A DNA stretch of 64,000 bases from Novosphingobium cyanobacteriorum (GCF_029436685.1 NZ_JAROCY010000008.1:1-64000), one strand, 5' to 3'. Numbered from the stretch's first letter, positions 53,223-63,156 are shown. The notes: generated from the sequence alone by a model not told the origin. Made by a program: numbers and translations.

Positions 53223-54161
53223 TCAGGCGGCGCGGCTGGTCAGCGTAACGAACACATCTTCCAGATCGGCTTCGCGCGTGGACACGTCGACAATGCCGTA
53301 ACCTTGGCCCTGCACCAGTGCGAGCACTTCGCCCGCGTTCATGCGGTCCTTGTCATAGCCGATCTCGACGGTGCGCTCGCCGGTCACGGCGCTCTTCATG
53401 AACTTCTCGTGCGCAGGTGCTGCCTCCACCGCCCGGTCGAGCGTGAGTACCACGATCTTCTCGCGCGCCATCTCCACCAGCTCGCGCGTCGGCTTGTCGG
53501 TGATCAGCTTGCCATGGTTGATGATGGCGATGCGGTCGCACAGCTGCTCCGCCTCTTCCAGGTAATGCGTGGTGAGCACCACGGTGACGCCCTGGCTGTT
53601 CAATTCCCCTACCAGTTCCCACAGCTGCCGCCGCAATTCCACGTCCACGCCGGCAGTCGGCTCGTCGAGCACAAGGATCGGCGGGGAATGGACCATGGCC
53701 TTGGCGATCAGCAGGCGGCGCTTCATCCCGCCGGACAGCGAACGGGCATAGGCATTGGCCTTGTCTGCCAGATGCACCGCGCGCAGCAGTTCCATCGACC
53801 GGCGCATTGCCTTGGGCACGCCATAAAGCCCGGCCTGGATCTCCAGCACCTCGATCGGGGTGAAGAAGGGATCGAACACGATCTCCTGCGGCACGATGCC
53901 GATGCAGGCCTTGGCGTTGCGCTGCGCATGGTCGATATTGTGGCCCCAGATTTCCACGGTGCCGCTGGACTTCATCACCAGCCCGGCAAGCGTGTTGATC
54001 AAGGTGGACTTGCCTGCGCCATTCGGGCCCAGCAGGCCGAAGATCTGCCCCTGCGGCACATCGAAGCTGACGCCGGAGAGCGCGAGCTTGCCTTCGCCCT
54101 GCCCCGCGGGGGCATAGCGCTTGACGAGGTCACGGATGCGGATTGCGGGGGTCTCTTCCAT
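53223..54161 (-). CDS. ABC transporter ATP-binding protein (ABC-2/drug-export type)
   Basis: 312 aa. Walker A GPNGAGKST near residue 45, signature LSGGMKRRLLIAKAMVH, Walker B ILVLDEPTAGVD, H-loop TTHYLEEAEQLCDR; a C-terminal extension of about 90 residues is typical of ABC-2 export ATPases (CcmA/YadG type). No permease gene is adjacent (neighbours are two small zinc proteins), so the partner must lie elsewhere. Start at 54161; the upstream continuation lacks conserved sequence. Confidence 0.88.
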   Translation of the reverse strand: MEETPAIRIRDLVKRYAPAGQGEGKLALSGVSFDVPQGQIFGLLGPNGAGKSTLINTLAGLVMKSSGTVEIWGHNIDHAQRNAKACIGIVPQEIVFDPFFTPIEVLEIQAGLYGVPKAMRRSMELLRAVHLADKANAYARSLSGGMKRRLLIAKAMVHSPPILVLDEPTAGVDVELRRQLWELVGELNSQGVTVVLTTHYLEEAEQLCDRIAIINHGKLITDKPTRELVEMAREKIVVLTLDRAVEAAPAHEKFMKSAVTGERTVEIGYDKDRMNAGEVLALVQGQGYGIVDVSTREADLEDVFVTLTSRAA

Positions 54162-54232
54162 GCCGCGCTGCCTGCCCGATAAGGTCTCAAAACGCAATTG
54201 TCTGTGCTCCTTCCATTTGCTAGCGGCGGCGC

Positions 54233-54475
54233 ATGATCCAGCCGCCCGAAACCGTGCTTGTCGATTCCACCCGCGTGATGTGCGATGGCGCATCCGGCAT
54301 TCGCGGCACCGCCGCGGTAAAGCCCGCCGCGCTGGGTCACCCGCGCGTGTGGCTGGAGATCGACGAAACCGGCTTTGCCGAATGCGGATACTGCGACCGC
54401 CGCTTCGTGCTGAAGGGTGGCCCTGCTGCGCCCGGCCTGCACGAGGTGAGCGCCGGGGATATCAACCCGGAGTGA
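54233..54475 (+). CDS. CHCC zinc-finger domain protein (NDUFS6-like)
   Basis: 80 aa. Zinc ligands Cys17, His36, Cys51 and Cys54 ([25 protein letters not shown]) match the zf-CHCC family, related to the complex I subunit NDUFS6. In alphaproteobacteria it is a small accessory subunit or assembly protein of complex I. Divergent from the ABC ATPase across 71 bp. Confidence 0.85.
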   Translation: MIQPPETVLVDSTRVMCDGASGIRGTAAVKPAALGHPRVWLEIDETGFAECGYCDRRFVLKGGPAAPGLHEVSAGDINPE

Positions 54476-54492
54476 GTTCGTCCAAGAGGGCG

Positions 54493-54556
54493 TGACCGGG
54501 AGTTGGTCGGTGCTGCCGGCCCTTGGCGGATGCCAAAGGCGCTCTATGAAAAGACT
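54493..54556. repeat. Remnant of a family A repeat (right half)
   Basis: CCGGGAGTTGGTCGGTGCTG corresponds to a degraded right arm. It is followed by the small hairpin CCCTTGGCGGATGCCAAAGG and the tail GCGCTCTATGAAAAGACTCGG, which aligns with the end of copy 3. The left half is missing. Confidence 0.65.
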
Positions 54557-54603
54557 CGGCTGGGATATGGCGCGGCACGCTGGTGCGCCCTATATCCCTC
54601 GGG

Positions 54604-56046
54604 ATGATCGAAACGACCGACACCCGCTCGCTGCTCTACCGCTCCGGCCTGCTAACGCCCGATGACGCCCAGCGCCTTACCGCGCAGGCGCTTTCCGCCT
54701 GCGACGATGGCGAGCTTTACCTGCAGTTCATCGCCAGCGAGAGCTTCGGCTTCGATGACGGGCGGCTGAAGACGGCAGACTATTCGCGCGATGCCGGGTT
54801 CGGCCTGCGCGGTGTTTCTGGCGAGATGACCGGGTTCGCCCATGCCAACGAGATTTCGGCTGCGGCGATCGCCCGCGCCGGGGAAACGCTGCGCCTGCTC
54901 GATCCGGCGAAGGGCCAGCCCGTGCCGCCGCCGCGCAGGAACAATCGCCACCTCTACACCGACGCCTCGCCGCTCGACGCCGTGCCGTTCGAGGCAAAGG
55001 TGCGGCTGCTGGAGCAGATCGACGCCGCAGCCCGCGCCCGCGATCCGCGCGTGGCGCAGGTTTCCGCCTCGCTTTCGGCCAGCTGGTCGGTGGTGGAGAT
55101 CGTCCGCGCCGATGGCTTCGTGGCGCATGACGTGCGCCCGCTGGTGCGGCTGAACGTGTCCATCGTGGCCGAACAGAACGGGCGGCGCGAGACTGGCAGC
55201 TTCGGCATCGGCGGGCGGCGGCTTTATGACGACCTGTTCGCGCCCGAGACCTGGAACCGGGCCATCGACACGGCGCTGTCACAGGCGCTGACCAACCTTG
55301 AATCGGTGGCGGCGCCGGCCGGCGAGATGACCGTTCTGCTTGGCCCCGGCTGGCCCGGTGTGCTGCTGCACGAAGCGGTGGGGCATGGCCTGGAAGGCGA
55401 TTTCAACCGCAAGGGCACCAGCGCCTTTTCCGGCCGCATTGGCCAGCGCGTGGCCGCGCCCGGGGTGACGGTGATCGACGACGGATCTCTGCCCAGCATG
55501 CTCGGCGGCGGGCGGCGGGGATCGCTCTCCATCGATGACGAGGGTACGCCGACGCAGGAGAATATCCTGATCGAGGACGGCATCCTGAAAGGCTATATCC
55601 AGGACCGGCTGAACGCGCGGCTGATGGGCGTGGAGCCCACCGGCAACGGGCGCCGGGAGAACTACGCCCATGCGCCGATGCCGCGCATGACCAACACCTT
55701 CATGCGCAGCGGCAACGACGATCCGGCCGAGCTGCTCTCGCGGATGAAGGACGGCATCTATGCCAAGTCCTTCGGTGGCGGGCAGGTGGACATCACCAGC
55801 GGCAAGTTCGTGTTCACCTGTACCGAGGCCTATCGCGTGGAAAACGGCAAGCTGGGCGCGCCGATCAAGGGCGCTACGCTGATCGGCGACGGGCCGACGG
55901 TGCTGACGCGCGTGACCGGCATCGGCAACGATCTTGAACTGGACGAAGGCGTGGGGGTGTGCGGCAAGGGTGGGCAGAGCGTGCCCGCCGGCGTGGGCCA
56001 GCCGACGCTGCTGGTGGAAGGTCTGACCGTGGGCGGCACCGCCTGA
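54604..56046 (+). CDS. tldD: Metalloprotease TldD
   Basis: 480 aa. Zinc motif HEAVGHGLEGD (HExxxH, His256 and His261). Other signatures: GFGLRGVSGEMTGFAHAN near the N-terminus, SGRIGQRVAAPGVTVIDDG, NYAHAPMPRMTNTFMRSGND, and a C-terminal Cys-Gly-Lys-Gly-Gly-Gln. TldD with TldE degrades unstructured peptides and matures some ribosomal peptides; TldE is not in the window. Start ATG 54604; an in-frame ATG at 54583 is less likely. Confidence 0.95.
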   Translation: MIETTDTRSLLYRSGLLTPDDAQRLTAQALSACDDGELYLQFIASESFGFDDGRLKTADYSRDAGFGLRGVSGEMTGFAHANEISAAAIARAGETLRLLDPAKGQPVPPPRRNNRHLYTDASPLDAVPFEAKVRLLEQIDAAARARDPRVAQVSASLSASWSVVEIVRADGFVAHDVRPLVRLNVSIVAEQNGRRETGSFGIGGRRLYDDLFAPETWNRAIDTALSQALTNLESVAAPAGEMTVLLGPGWPGVLLHEAVGHGLEGDFNRKGTSAFSGRIGQRVAAPGVTVIDDGSLPSMLGGGRRGSLSIDDEGTPTQENILIEDGILKGYIQDRLNARLMGVEPTGNGRRENYAHAPMPRMTNTFMRSGNDDPAELLSRMKDGIYAKSFGGGQVDITSGKFVFTCTEAYRVENGKLGAPIKGATLIGDGPTVLTRVTGIGNDLELDEGVGVCGKGGQSVPAGVGQPTLLVEGLTVGGTA

Positions 56047-56155
56047 GGCGCGCGGGCGAAGGTTTTGCCACGCCTGCGCGTTTGACCTTCAGCGATGGTT
56101 CAGCCGGCAACGGCTATCGATCGCAGATCGAATTGTTGGGAAAGGCAGGCAAGAC

Positions 56156-56578
56156 ATGGCTAGAATGACCTTCATCGCCGCCGCAGCGCTCGCAACCGGT
56201 GCGCTGGCGCTAGGCGCTCCCGCACTCGCGAAGCCGCGGCTGACCGGCGAGCAGCAACTCGCCAAGCTTCTCGAAGGCCGCGTGGCGGGCGAGCCGGTCA
56301 ATTGCATCAATACCGTGATGAACCGCGATTCACGCGTGATCGACAAGACTGCGATCGTCTATGGCAGCGGGCGCACGGTCTACGTGCAGCGGCCGCGTTC
56401 GGGCGCAGAATCGCTGGATGACAATGACGTGCTCGTAACCCGGCTGTCCATGCCACAACTGTGCAGCGTTGATGTGATCCAGCTGCATGACCGGACCACC
56501 GGGTTCTGGCGCGGGTTCGTTGGGCTGGGTGACTTCGTGCCCTATACGCGCCCCGTGAAGACCGCATCGGCCAACTGA
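56156..56578 (+). CDS. Secreted protein of unknown function
   Basis: 140 aa. A signal peptide at residues 1-25 (IAAAALATGALALGAPALA) is cut after ALA. The mature domain has two Cys (NCINTVM, LCSVDVIQL) that may form a disulfide and ends in FWRGFVGLGDFVPYTRP. No family assigned; short exported proteins with this layout are common in sphingomonads. AAAGGCAGG precedes the ATG. Confidence 0.75.
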   Translation: MARMTFIAAAALATGALALGAPALAKPRLTGEQQLAKLLEGRVAGEPVNCINTVMNRDSRVIDKTAIVYGSGRTVYVQRPRSGAESLDDNDVLVTRLSMPQLCSVDVIQLHDRTTGFWRGFVGLGDFVPYTRPVKTASAN

Positions 56579-56585
56579 GCTGCGC

Positions 56586-57140
56586 ATGACGGCGGCGCGG
56601 GCCGGATGGCCGCAGCAACTGCTGCACTTCTGGTTCCGCCGCCTTGGTCCGGCGCAGCGTTTTGCCCGCGACGATGCGGTTGATGCCGAGATTGTGCGCC
56701 GGTTCGGGCTGGTGCTGCGTGCTTTGGCCAGGCAGCCCGCTCGCCGGTTCCTGAAAGACCCCGATGTTGCTCGTGCCGCCGTCCTGCTGTTCGACCAGGT
56801 GCCGCGCAATGCGTTCCGCAATTCACCGTGCGCCTTTGCATTCGATCCGAAGGCTGCAGCCATCACCCGGGCGGCCATCCGCAAGGGCTGGCTGGGCGGG
56901 CTCGATACGGAGCAGCGCCAGTTCCTGTTGATGCCGCTGATGCATTCCGAACGGATTGCCGACCAGCGCGAAAGCATGCGGCGCTTCACTGCGCTCGGCT
57001 CGCCCTACATTCGATCGTTCGCGCTGGCGCACTATCGCATGGTCGCGCGTTTCGGTCGCTTTCCCCATCGCAATGCCGTGCTCGGACGGCGCAGCACTCC
57101 GGCGGAAGTGCGCGCGATCGCGGCCGGAAACCACTGGTAG
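56586..57140 (+). CDS. DUF924 family protein
   Basis: 184 aa. DUF924 signatures: LLHFWFRRLGP at residues 12-22, VLLFDQVPRNAFRNSPCAFAFDPKA, and FLLMPLMHSERIADQRES. All-helical TPR-like protein of unknown function. Begins 7 nt after the upstream gene, so it is probably co-transcribed with it. Confidence 0.88.
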   Translation: MTAARAGWPQQLLHFWFRRLGPAQRFARDDAVDAEIVRRFGLVLRALARQPARRFLKDPDVARAAVLLFDQVPRNAFRNSPCAFAFDPKAAAITRAAIRKGWLGGLDTEQRQFLLMPLMHSERIADQRESMRRFTALGSPYIRSFALAHYRMVARFGRFPHRNAVLGRRSTPAEVRAIAAGNHW

Positions 57141-57172
57141 AAAACCGGCCGCGCGCGGGATATGGCACGGAG

Positions 57173-57733
57173 ATGACCACGCTCCGCCTTGCGACCGCAG
57201 AGGACGCCGCACCGCTAGCCGACCTTGCCCGCCGCGCGCTGTCGGCAAAGTTCGAGCATCTCTATCGGCCCGAGGACTTCGGCCTGTTCCTCGCAGAAAA
57301 TCACAGCGACGAAGAGACCGCGCGCCAGATCGGCGATCCGGGCATGCGCATCGCGGTGATCGAAAGCGCGGATGGCACGCTGCTGGCCTTCTGCAAGCTC
57401 GTGCTGGAAAGTACGCTGCCTGCCGGGCACAGCGATGCAAGGCGGCCGCTGGAGCTCAAGCAGCTTTATACTGACCCCGCGCGGATCGGCGGCGGGCTGG
57501 GCGCTCGACTGATGGATTGGGCGCTGGCGCAGGCGATGGATCATGGCGCGGACGAGATCCAGCTGTCGGTTTACAGCGAGAACCCGGAGGCGCAGCGGTT
57601 CTATGATCGCCACGGCTTCACCAAGATCGCCGACATCGAATTCTGGGTGGGCAACCACTGCGATCCCGAATTTCTCTTTGCCCGCAAGATGACACCTGCA
57701 GACGGTGGCCTTGCCGCCACGGCGCAGGTATAA
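57173..57733 (+). CDS. GNAT family N-acetyltransferase
   Basis: 186 aa. Acetyl-CoA-binding region [24 protein letters not shown] (Q/R-x-x-G-x-G/A motif A) near residues 97-120, and [16 protein letters not shown] near 135-150. The substrate is unknown. The start codon overlaps a GGAG at an unusually short spacing. Followed 7 bp later by ispG. Confidence 0.87.
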   Translation: MTTLRLATAEDAAPLADLARRALSAKFEHLYRPEDFGLFLAENHSDEETARQIGDPGMRIAVIESADGTLLAFCKLVLESTLPAGHSDARRPLELKQLYTDPARIGGGLGARLMDWALAQAMDHGADEIQLSVYSENPEAQRFYDRHGFTKIADIEFWVGNHCDPEFLFARKMTPADGGLAATAQV

Positions 57734-57740
57734 GGCCGCC

Positions 57741-58877
57741 ATGTCCTCTATCCGTCCATGGCGCCACATCGCGCGCCGCAAGAGCCGCCAGATCATGGTA
57801 GGATCCGTTCCGGTTGGCGGAGATGCGCCGATCACGGTGCAAACCATGACCAATACGCTCACCAGCGACGCGGTCGCCACGATCGACCAGATTCGCCGAT
57901 GCGAGGATGCGGGCGCGGACCTGATCCGCGTGTCCTGCCCGGATGAGGCCAGCACGGCGGCGTTCGGCAAGATCGTGAAGGCGGCGCGGGTGCCGCTGAT
58001 CGCGGACATCCATTTCCACTACAAGCGCGCGCTGGAAGCGGCGGACGCGGGTGCGGCGTGCCTGCGTATCAACCCCGGCAACATCGGATCGAGCGACCGC
58101 GTGGCCGAAGTGGTGCGCGCCGCAAAGGCGAATGGCTGCGCCATCCGCATCGGCGTGAATGCCGGCAGCCTGGAAAAGGACCTGCTCGAAAAGTACGGCG
58201 AACCCTGCCCCGAGGCGTTGGTCGAAAGCGCGCTTGATCACATCAAGCTGCTGCAGGATCACGATTTCCATGAATACAAGGTGGCGGTGAAGGCCAGCGA
58301 CGTGTTCCTGGCGGTGGCGGCGTACATGGGGCTCGCCGAAGCTGTCGATTGCCCGCTGCACCTGGGCATCACCGAGGCGGGCGGCCTGATCGGAGGCACG
58401 GTGAAGTCCTCGATCGGCATCGGCAATCTGCTGTGGGCCGGCATCGGCGACACCCTGCGCGTCTCGCTTTCGGCCGAGCCGGAAGAGGAAGTGCGCGTCG
58501 GCTTCGAAATCCTGAAGAGCCTGGGCCTGCGCACCCGCGGCGTGCGCGTGGTTTCCTGCCCCAGCTGCGCGCGGCAGGGCTTCGACGTGATCCGCACGGT
58601 GGAGGCGCTGGAAAGCCGCCTGTCGCACATCAAGACGCCGCTCTCGCTCTCGGTGCTGGGCTGCGTGGTCAACGGCCCGGGCGAGGCGCGCGAGACCGAC
58701 ATCGGCCTGACCGGCGGCGGCAATGGCAAGCACATGGTCTACCTTTCTGGCGTGACCGACCACACCGTCCAGTCTGCCGAGATGCTCGATCACATCGTGG
58801 CGCTGGTGGAAGCCAAGGCGGCGGAGATCGAGGGGCAGACGACCGACGCGGGGCAGGCGACCGAACCCGCTGAGTAA
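57741..58877 (+). CDS. ispG: 4-hydroxy-3-methylbut-2-en-1-yl diphosphate synthase
   Basis: 378 aa, the compact two-domain bacterial form. It catalyses the reductive ring opening of MEcPP, next-to-last step of the MEP isoprenoid pathway, with a 4Fe-4S cluster. TIM-barrel part: [51 protein letters not shown]. Cluster ligands: Cys-Pro-Ser-Cys in [13 protein letters not shown] and Cys/Glu in [17 protein letters not shown]. The ATG at 57741 follows AAGG. Confidence 0.96.
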   Translation: MSSIRPWRHIARRKSRQIMVGSVPVGGDAPITVQTMTNTLTSDAVATIDQIRRCEDAGADLIRVSCPDEASTAAFGKIVKAARVPLIADIHFHYKRALEAADAGAACLRINPGNIGSSDRVAEVVRAAKANGCAIRIGVNAGSLEKDLLEKYGEPCPEALVESALDHIKLLQDHDFHEYKVAVKASDVFLAVAAYMGLAEAVDCPLHLGITEAGGLIGGTVKSSIGIGNLLWAGIGDTLRVSLSAEPEEEVRVGFEILKSLGLRTRGVRVVSCPSCARQGFDVIRTVEALESRLSHIKTPLSLSVLGCVVNGPGEARETDIGLTGGGNGKHMVYLSGVTDHTVQSAEMLDHIVALVEAKAAEIEGQTTDAGQATEPAE

Positions 58878-58952
58878 TCATGGCATCTGATCGGTCAGGC
58901 TCGCCGGGCGTGCGTTAGCCTTTCCGCCATGGTTCGGGATTAAGCTGGCGAT

Positions 58953-59459
58953 GTGAACCGCCTGATTCTCTCGTCCGCGCTGATCGTCGGGATCGTTGTG
59001 CTGATCGCTCCCAGGCTGGGCGAGGGCGATGCGCCTGCCGATAGCGCGAGCGATGCCGCGATGGTGGTGGATGAGGCGGCGCCGGTTCCCGCCGGCGGGC
59101 AGGCCGCAATCGAGCGCGATGGCTCGGGCCAGTTCCATGTCGAAGGCGATGTGGATGGCACGCAGGTGCGCTTCCTCGTGGATACGGGAGCGGATGTGGT
59201 GGCCCTTTCCGAAGGCGATGCGCAGAGAATGGGCATCGTGCCCGATCCCGGCAGCTTCCGCCCGATGGTGCGCACTGCATCGGGTACCGGCTATGGCGCA
59301 CCGATCCGGCTGGACCGGCTGGTGGTGGCAGACCAGGAACTCTCCGATGTTGACGCCATCGTGGTGCGCGGGTTGCCGGTCAGCCTGCTCGGGCAATCGG
59401 CGCTGCGGCGGCTGGGACCGGTCACGCTGGAGGGCGACCGCCTTCTTATAGGCGGCTGA
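58953..59459 (+). CDS. Retropepsin-like aspartic protease (TIGR02281 type)
   Basis: 168 aa from a GTG. An N-terminal membrane anchor (LILSSALIVGIVVLIAP), an acidic linker to about residue 52, then a single aspartic protease lobe with Asp77-Thr-Gly in FLVDTGADVVALSE and ILE-like closing strand VSLLGQSALRRLG. Single-lobe enzymes of this clan work as dimers, probably in the periplasm; Perp/SpoIIGA-like relatives exist. Substrate unknown. Confidence 0.88.
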   Translation: MNRLILSSALIVGIVVLIAPRLGEGDAPADSASDAAMVVDEAAPVPAGGQAAIERDGSGQFHVEGDVDGTQVRFLVDTGADVVALSEGDAQRMGIVPDPGSFRPMVRTASGTGYGAPIRLDRLVVADQELSDVDAIVVRGLPVSLLGQSALRRLGPVTLEGDRLLIGG

Positions 59460-59497
59460 GGCTCGACAAGCTTCTGTAATTCCGCGATGCGGTCATC

Positions 59498-60391
59498 GTG
59501 CCGCAACGCCATCACCTTCCGCTTTCGCACCTGCTGCTCGCCCTTGCCATCATGGTGGTATGGGGGACCAACTTCGTGGTGATCAAGGTGGCGCTGGGCC
59601 ACCTCCCGCCGTTGACTCTGGCGTTGCTGCGGTTCGTGCTGGTGTTCTTTCCGATGGCGCTGTTCGTCCCACGACCGCAGCTGCCGTGGCGCAATCTGGC
59701 CGCCTACGGGGTGCTGATCGGTGCGGGCCAGTTCGGCATACTGTTCACGGCGATGCGCAGCGATATCACGCCCGGCCTTGCCAGCCTGGTGGTGCAGACG
59801 CAGGCCTTCTTCACAATTGGCCTCGCCATGCGGTTCAGCGGAGAACGTGTCGCGGCCTATCAGGTTGTGGCGCTGCTGCTTGCCACGGCGGGGCTCGCCA
59901 CCATCGTGCTGCACACCGATGGTAGCGCCACGCCTCTCGGCATCGGGCTGGTGCTCGTCGCCGCGCTCAGCTGGTCCGGGGGCAACATGGTTTCGCGCGC
60001 GGCCGGACCGGTGAACATGCTGGGTTATGTCGTGTGGTCGGCACTCTTCGCGGTGCCGCCCCTGCTGGCCTTTGCGCTGGCGCTGGAAGGTCCGGCGCGC
60101 ATGTGGGCCGGCATCAGTGCCGCCAACGGCTGGACCTGGGGCGCAGTGGCTTGGCAATCGGTGGGCAACACCATGTTCGGTTATGCTGCGTGGGGCTGGC
60201 TGCTTTCGCGCCATCCCGCAGCGCAGGTCGCGCCGCTGGCGCTGCTGGTGCCGGTGTTCGGCCTGGGCGCGTCCGCCCTGCTGCTGGGTGAACCGTTGCA
60301 GTGGTGGAAGATCACGGCGTTTGCGCTGGTCATGGCCGGGCTGGCGCTGGGCACGTTCTGGCCGCGTCTATCTGGAAAGTGGAAAGCATGA
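59498..60391 (+). CDS. EamA/DMT family transporter
   Basis: 297 aa from a GTG. Ten membrane helices in two EamA repeats (LALAIMVVWGTNFVVIKVAL at the start; GLVLVAALSWSGGNMVSRAA opening the second). Likely exports an amino acid or other small metabolite. The stop overlaps the next ATG (ATGA), coupling it to an acetyltransferase, so both may act on the same compound. Confidence 0.88.
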   Translation: MPQRHHLPLSHLLLALAIMVVWGTNFVVIKVALGHLPPLTLALLRFVLVFFPMALFVPRPQLPWRNLAAYGVLIGAGQFGILFTAMRSDITPGLASLVVQTQAFFTIGLAMRFSGERVAAYQVVALLLATAGLATIVLHTDGSATPLGIGLVLVAALSWSGGNMVSRAAGPVNMLGYVVWSALFAVPPLLAFALALEGPARMWAGISAANGWTWGAVAWQSVGNTMFGYAAWGWLLSRHPAAQVAPLALLVPVFGLGASALLLGEPLQWWKITAFALVMAGLALGTFWPRLSGKWKA

Positions 60392-60894
60392 CCGTTTCGA
60401 TCCGCACCGCCACGCGCGAAGACCTGCCGCTGATTGCCGAACTGATCCGCGCGTTGGCGGAGTATGAGAAGCTGGCGCACGAGGTGCGCTTCAGCGAGGA
60501 TGTGCTGGGGCAGAAGCTGTTCGGAACGCGCCCCTATGCCGAGGTGATCATTGGCGAGGTCCATGGCGTGGCGCAGGGTTTCGCCTTGTTCTTCCACAAT
60601 TTCTCCACCTTCGAAGGCAAGCCGGGGATTTACCTGGAAGACCTGTTCGTGAAGCCGGAAGCGCGCGGTGCGGGGCTGGGCAAGGCGCTGCTGGCGCGGC
60701 TCGCTGCGCTGGCGGTGGAGCGGGACTGCGCGCGGCTGGAATGGTCGGTGCTCGATTGGAACGAACCCGCGATCGGCTTCTACAAGTCGCTCGGCGCGCG
60801 GATTATGGACGAATGGACCGTGATGCGGGTGGATGGCGCGGCGCTGGAACAGTTGGGCGCAGAGGCTGGAAAAACCGCGCAAAACGTGGCATAA
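60388..60894 (+). CDS. GNAT family N-acetyltransferase (diamine/amino-acid type)
   Basis: 168 aa. Looks like the spermidine/thialysine acetyltransferase branch: IRALAEYEKLAHEVRFSED, GFALFFHNFSTFEGKPGIYLEDLFV, acetyl-CoA loop ARGAGLGKALLARLA, and LEWSVLDWNEPAIGFYKSLGA. Coupled by ATGA to the EamA transporter. Substrate is inference. Confidence 0.88.
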   Translation: MTVSIRTATREDLPLIAELIRALAEYEKLAHEVRFSEDVLGQKLFGTRPYAEVIIGEVHGVAQGFALFFHNFSTFEGKPGIYLEDLFVKPEARGAGLGKALLARLAALAVERDCARLEWSVLDWNEPAIGFYKSLGARIMDEWTVMRVDGAALEQLGAEAGKTAQNVA

Positions 60895-60902
60895 CGTCAC
60901 GT

Positions 60903-61526
60903 ATGGCGGGTTCGGTGGACAGGCGTGGAATATTGAAGGGCGTGGCGGCAGGAGTCGCTGCGGCGGCAGTGCCCGTGCGGGTTTTCGCCCAGCCTTTCTC
61001 GATCACCGAACAGCACCGCCGCATCCTTGCCGTCGCGGCAGAGCAGGTGCAGCGGGTGCAGAACGTGCTGTGGCGCACCGATATCGTCGGCGTGGCGGAC
61101 TTTGCGCTGCCTTCGTCGTTGCCCCGGCTGCACTTCGCCAACCTGGAACGGGGCGAGGTGCGTTCGTTCCTTGTCGCCCATGGCAAGGGGTCTGACCCGG
61201 AGCATGACGGCTTTCTCAAGCTGTTTTCCAACGAGATCAACAGCTTGGCCACTTCGCGCGGGGCCTTCATCACCTATGAATGGTATCGCGGAAAGTACGG
61301 CACCTCGATCCGCCTTGGCGGCATCGACCCTGACAACAACCATGCGCTCGATCGCGCCATCGTGATGCACCCGGCGTGGTACGCCAACCCGGTGATGCTT
61401 GAAAAATGGGGCAAGCTCGGCCGCAGCGACGGCTGCTTCGCCATGGCGGAGGCGGACTTCAACGAGGCGCTGTGGCATCTATCCGGCGGGCGCCTGTTGT
61501 ACGCGGACCGGCTGGCGATCTATTGA
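60903..61526 (+). CDS. Secreted murein L,D-transpeptidase-like protein
   Basis: 207 aa. A twin-arginine-like signal (DRRGILKGVAAGVAAAAVPV, Ala-Gln cut near 29) leads a YkuD-related catalytic domain with VAHGKG (His93), HPAWY (His156) and GRSDGCFAM with the catalytic Cys178. Periplasmic peptidoglycan cross-linking or Braun-type attachment is the likely role. Eight nt after the GNAT stop, and convergent with a second L,D-transpeptidase gene. Confidence 0.85.
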   Translation: MAGSVDRRGILKGVAAGVAAAAVPVRVFAQPFSITEQHRRILAVAAEQVQRVQNVLWRTDIVGVADFALPSSLPRLHFANLERGEVRSFLVAHGKGSDPEHDGFLKLFSNEINSLATSRGAFITYEWYRGKYGTSIRLGGIDPDNNHALDRAIVMHPAWYANPVMLEKWGKLGRSDGCFAMAEADFNEALWHLSGGRLLYADRLAIY

Positions 61527-61540
61527 TCAGGCGGCAGCGC

Positions 61541-61566
61541 GCGCCCCTGGCAAATGCCAAGGGCGC
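61541..61566. terminator. Small family A-type hairpin between convergent transpeptidase genes
   Basis: A 12-bp stem with one mismatch (GCGCCCCTGGCA with TGCCAAGGGCGC) and a 2-nt loop, followed by ACAAATCAAA. It resembles the outer hairpin and tail of the family A elements without the large central palindrome. May act as a bidirectional terminator. Confidence 0.6.
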
Positions 61567-61571
61567 ACAAA

Positions 61572-62990
61572 TCAAAGCGGGTTATCCAGCTTGATGATCG
61601 CTTCGTTGCTCTTGCGCTGGCTGGTGTGCAGTTCACGCGGCTTGGCGAAGCTGGCGATCACCGGGGCGTCGCGATTGTAGATGTCGCCGAAGCTGCGCAT
61701 CAGGCCGTTCACGTCGCGCGCAACGGTGAAATAGGTGATGTAGACCGCCCAGGGCTTGGTCATCGGCACCTTGGTGTACTTGCCCGACAGGTTGTATTCC
61801 ACTGCCGTGTCGGGCGGCAGGTCCGCACCGAGGATCGCCATGGTCATCGCCAGTTCCGTCGCGCGTTCGGCGCGGATGCAGCCGTGGCTCAGCGCGCGTG
61901 CGGGCAGGGCGAAGAGGTTCCGGTTGGGCGTGTCGTGGATGTAGATGGCATGCTCGTTCGGCATGTCGAGCTTGACGCGGCCAAGCGAATTGTTCTCGCC
62001 CGGCTGCTGCACCACGGTGATCGTGCCATCGGCGTTTTTCGTCGCGACATAGCCCTCGCGCTTGGCCCTGGCCGGGCTGGCGAGCAGGCGCGCGCCGAGC
62101 CCTTCGCCCACCACGATCGACTGCGGCACCGTCCAGGTGGGATTGAACACCACGTTCTTGACCTGCTCGGCCAGCTGGGGCGTGGCGGTCTTGCCCGGCT
62201 TGCCCACGATCGCGCGATAGGTGCGGATGATCTTGTTGTTCACCGTCAGGCGCAGTTCCTGTTCGGGCACGTTGATCATCAGGTACTGCAGGCCAAGGTC
62301 ACGACCCAGCCAGCGCCAGCGATCCATGTTGGCGCGGATCATGCCGATCTGCTTGGGGTCCTTGGTCTTGGTCAGCATGTCCTTCAGCTGCGCATAGTCG
62401 GGATGCGTGGGCTTCAGGCTTTCCAGCACGCCGGCCACGTCGTGCGTCTCGGTCGCCTGCGCCAGCAGCGCGGCGTCGGGATGGATGTCCTGATCGGGAT
62501 CGACCGCAAACCACTGCACGCGCGCGGTCATCGGCGTTCGCCCGTCGCGGATGTCCTGCGCCAGCCACACGAACAGGCGGCTGGCGAGCTGGTCCAGTTC
62601 ATCGCCTTCGCCCTTCGCGATCGCGGCGGTCAGCGCGGCGGGTTCGTAGTCACGCGCGAACAGGCCGTCGGCGCCGATCCCCCTGATTGCGGCGAGCAAC
62701 GCCTTGGCATCGGCCAGGGTCCAGTGTGCCAGCGGTGGTGGCGGCGGGGGCAGGTCGGCCAGTGATGTGGGCGTTTCGGGGGCTTCTGTCGGCACTGCGG
62801 CGGCGGGTGCAGCCTTGGCGGCGGCCGTGGCGGGCGCAGGCGCGGGCTTTGCAGGTGCCGCCTGCGCTGTCAGGTCAACCGGCCCCTGCCGCTGCGCCGC
62901 GCGGGCGCCTGCCTGCCCACCGGCCAGCACGGCGGCAAGCGCCACGGCGGCCACGGTTCCGTGGAAGGCGATGCGGCAGGTACGGTGCAT
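61572..62990 (-). CDS. L,D-transpeptidase (YcbB/LdtD type)
   Basis: 472 aa. A signal peptide (to about residue 32), an Ala/Pro-rich linker (about 35-85), a scaffold domain (about 88-230), then the YkuD catalytic domain (LQYLMINVPEQELRLTVNNK onward) with IHDTPNRNLF and the active-site ALSHGCIRAE. It forms 3-3 cross-links in peptidoglycan in the periplasm. The scaffold lacks a recognisable peptidoglycan-binding helix bundle. Convergent with the smaller transpeptidase-like gene. Confidence 0.92.
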   Translation of the reverse strand: MHRTCRIAFHGTVAAVALAAVLAGGQAGARAAQRQGPVDLTAQAAPAKPAPAPATAAAKAAPAAAVPTEAPETPTSLADLPPPPPPLAHWTLADAKALLAAIRGIGADGLFARDYEPAALTAAIAKGEGDELDQLASRLFVWLAQDIRDGRTPMTARVQWFAVDPDQDIHPDAALLAQATETHDVAGVLESLKPTHPDYAQLKDMLTKTKDPKQIGMIRANMDRWRWLGRDLGLQYLMINVPEQELRLTVNNKIIRTYRAIVGKPGKTATPQLAEQVKNVVFNPTWTVPQSIVVGEGLGARLLASPARAKREGYVATKNADGTITVVQQPGENNSLGRVKLDMPNEHAIYIHDTPNRNLFALPARALSHGCIRAERATELAMTMAILGADLPPDTAVEYNLSGKYTKVPMTKPWAVYITYFTVARDVNGLMRSFGDIYNRDAPVIASFAKPRELHTSQRKSNEAIIKLDNPL

Positions 62991-63156
62991 GCTGTCTGGT
63001 TCCCTGTTGGATAGGGGCGGGACTCCGCCGGCCGTGCATCGGCCCTTGGGCGAATCCTAACCCCAAGCCGGATCGTCAATCAAGCCGCGCGGCTGACTGC
63101 AGGCTGAATCGCCCACCCGTTTTGCGCGGGGCGTGCAAGGCCGCTAAGGCAACACG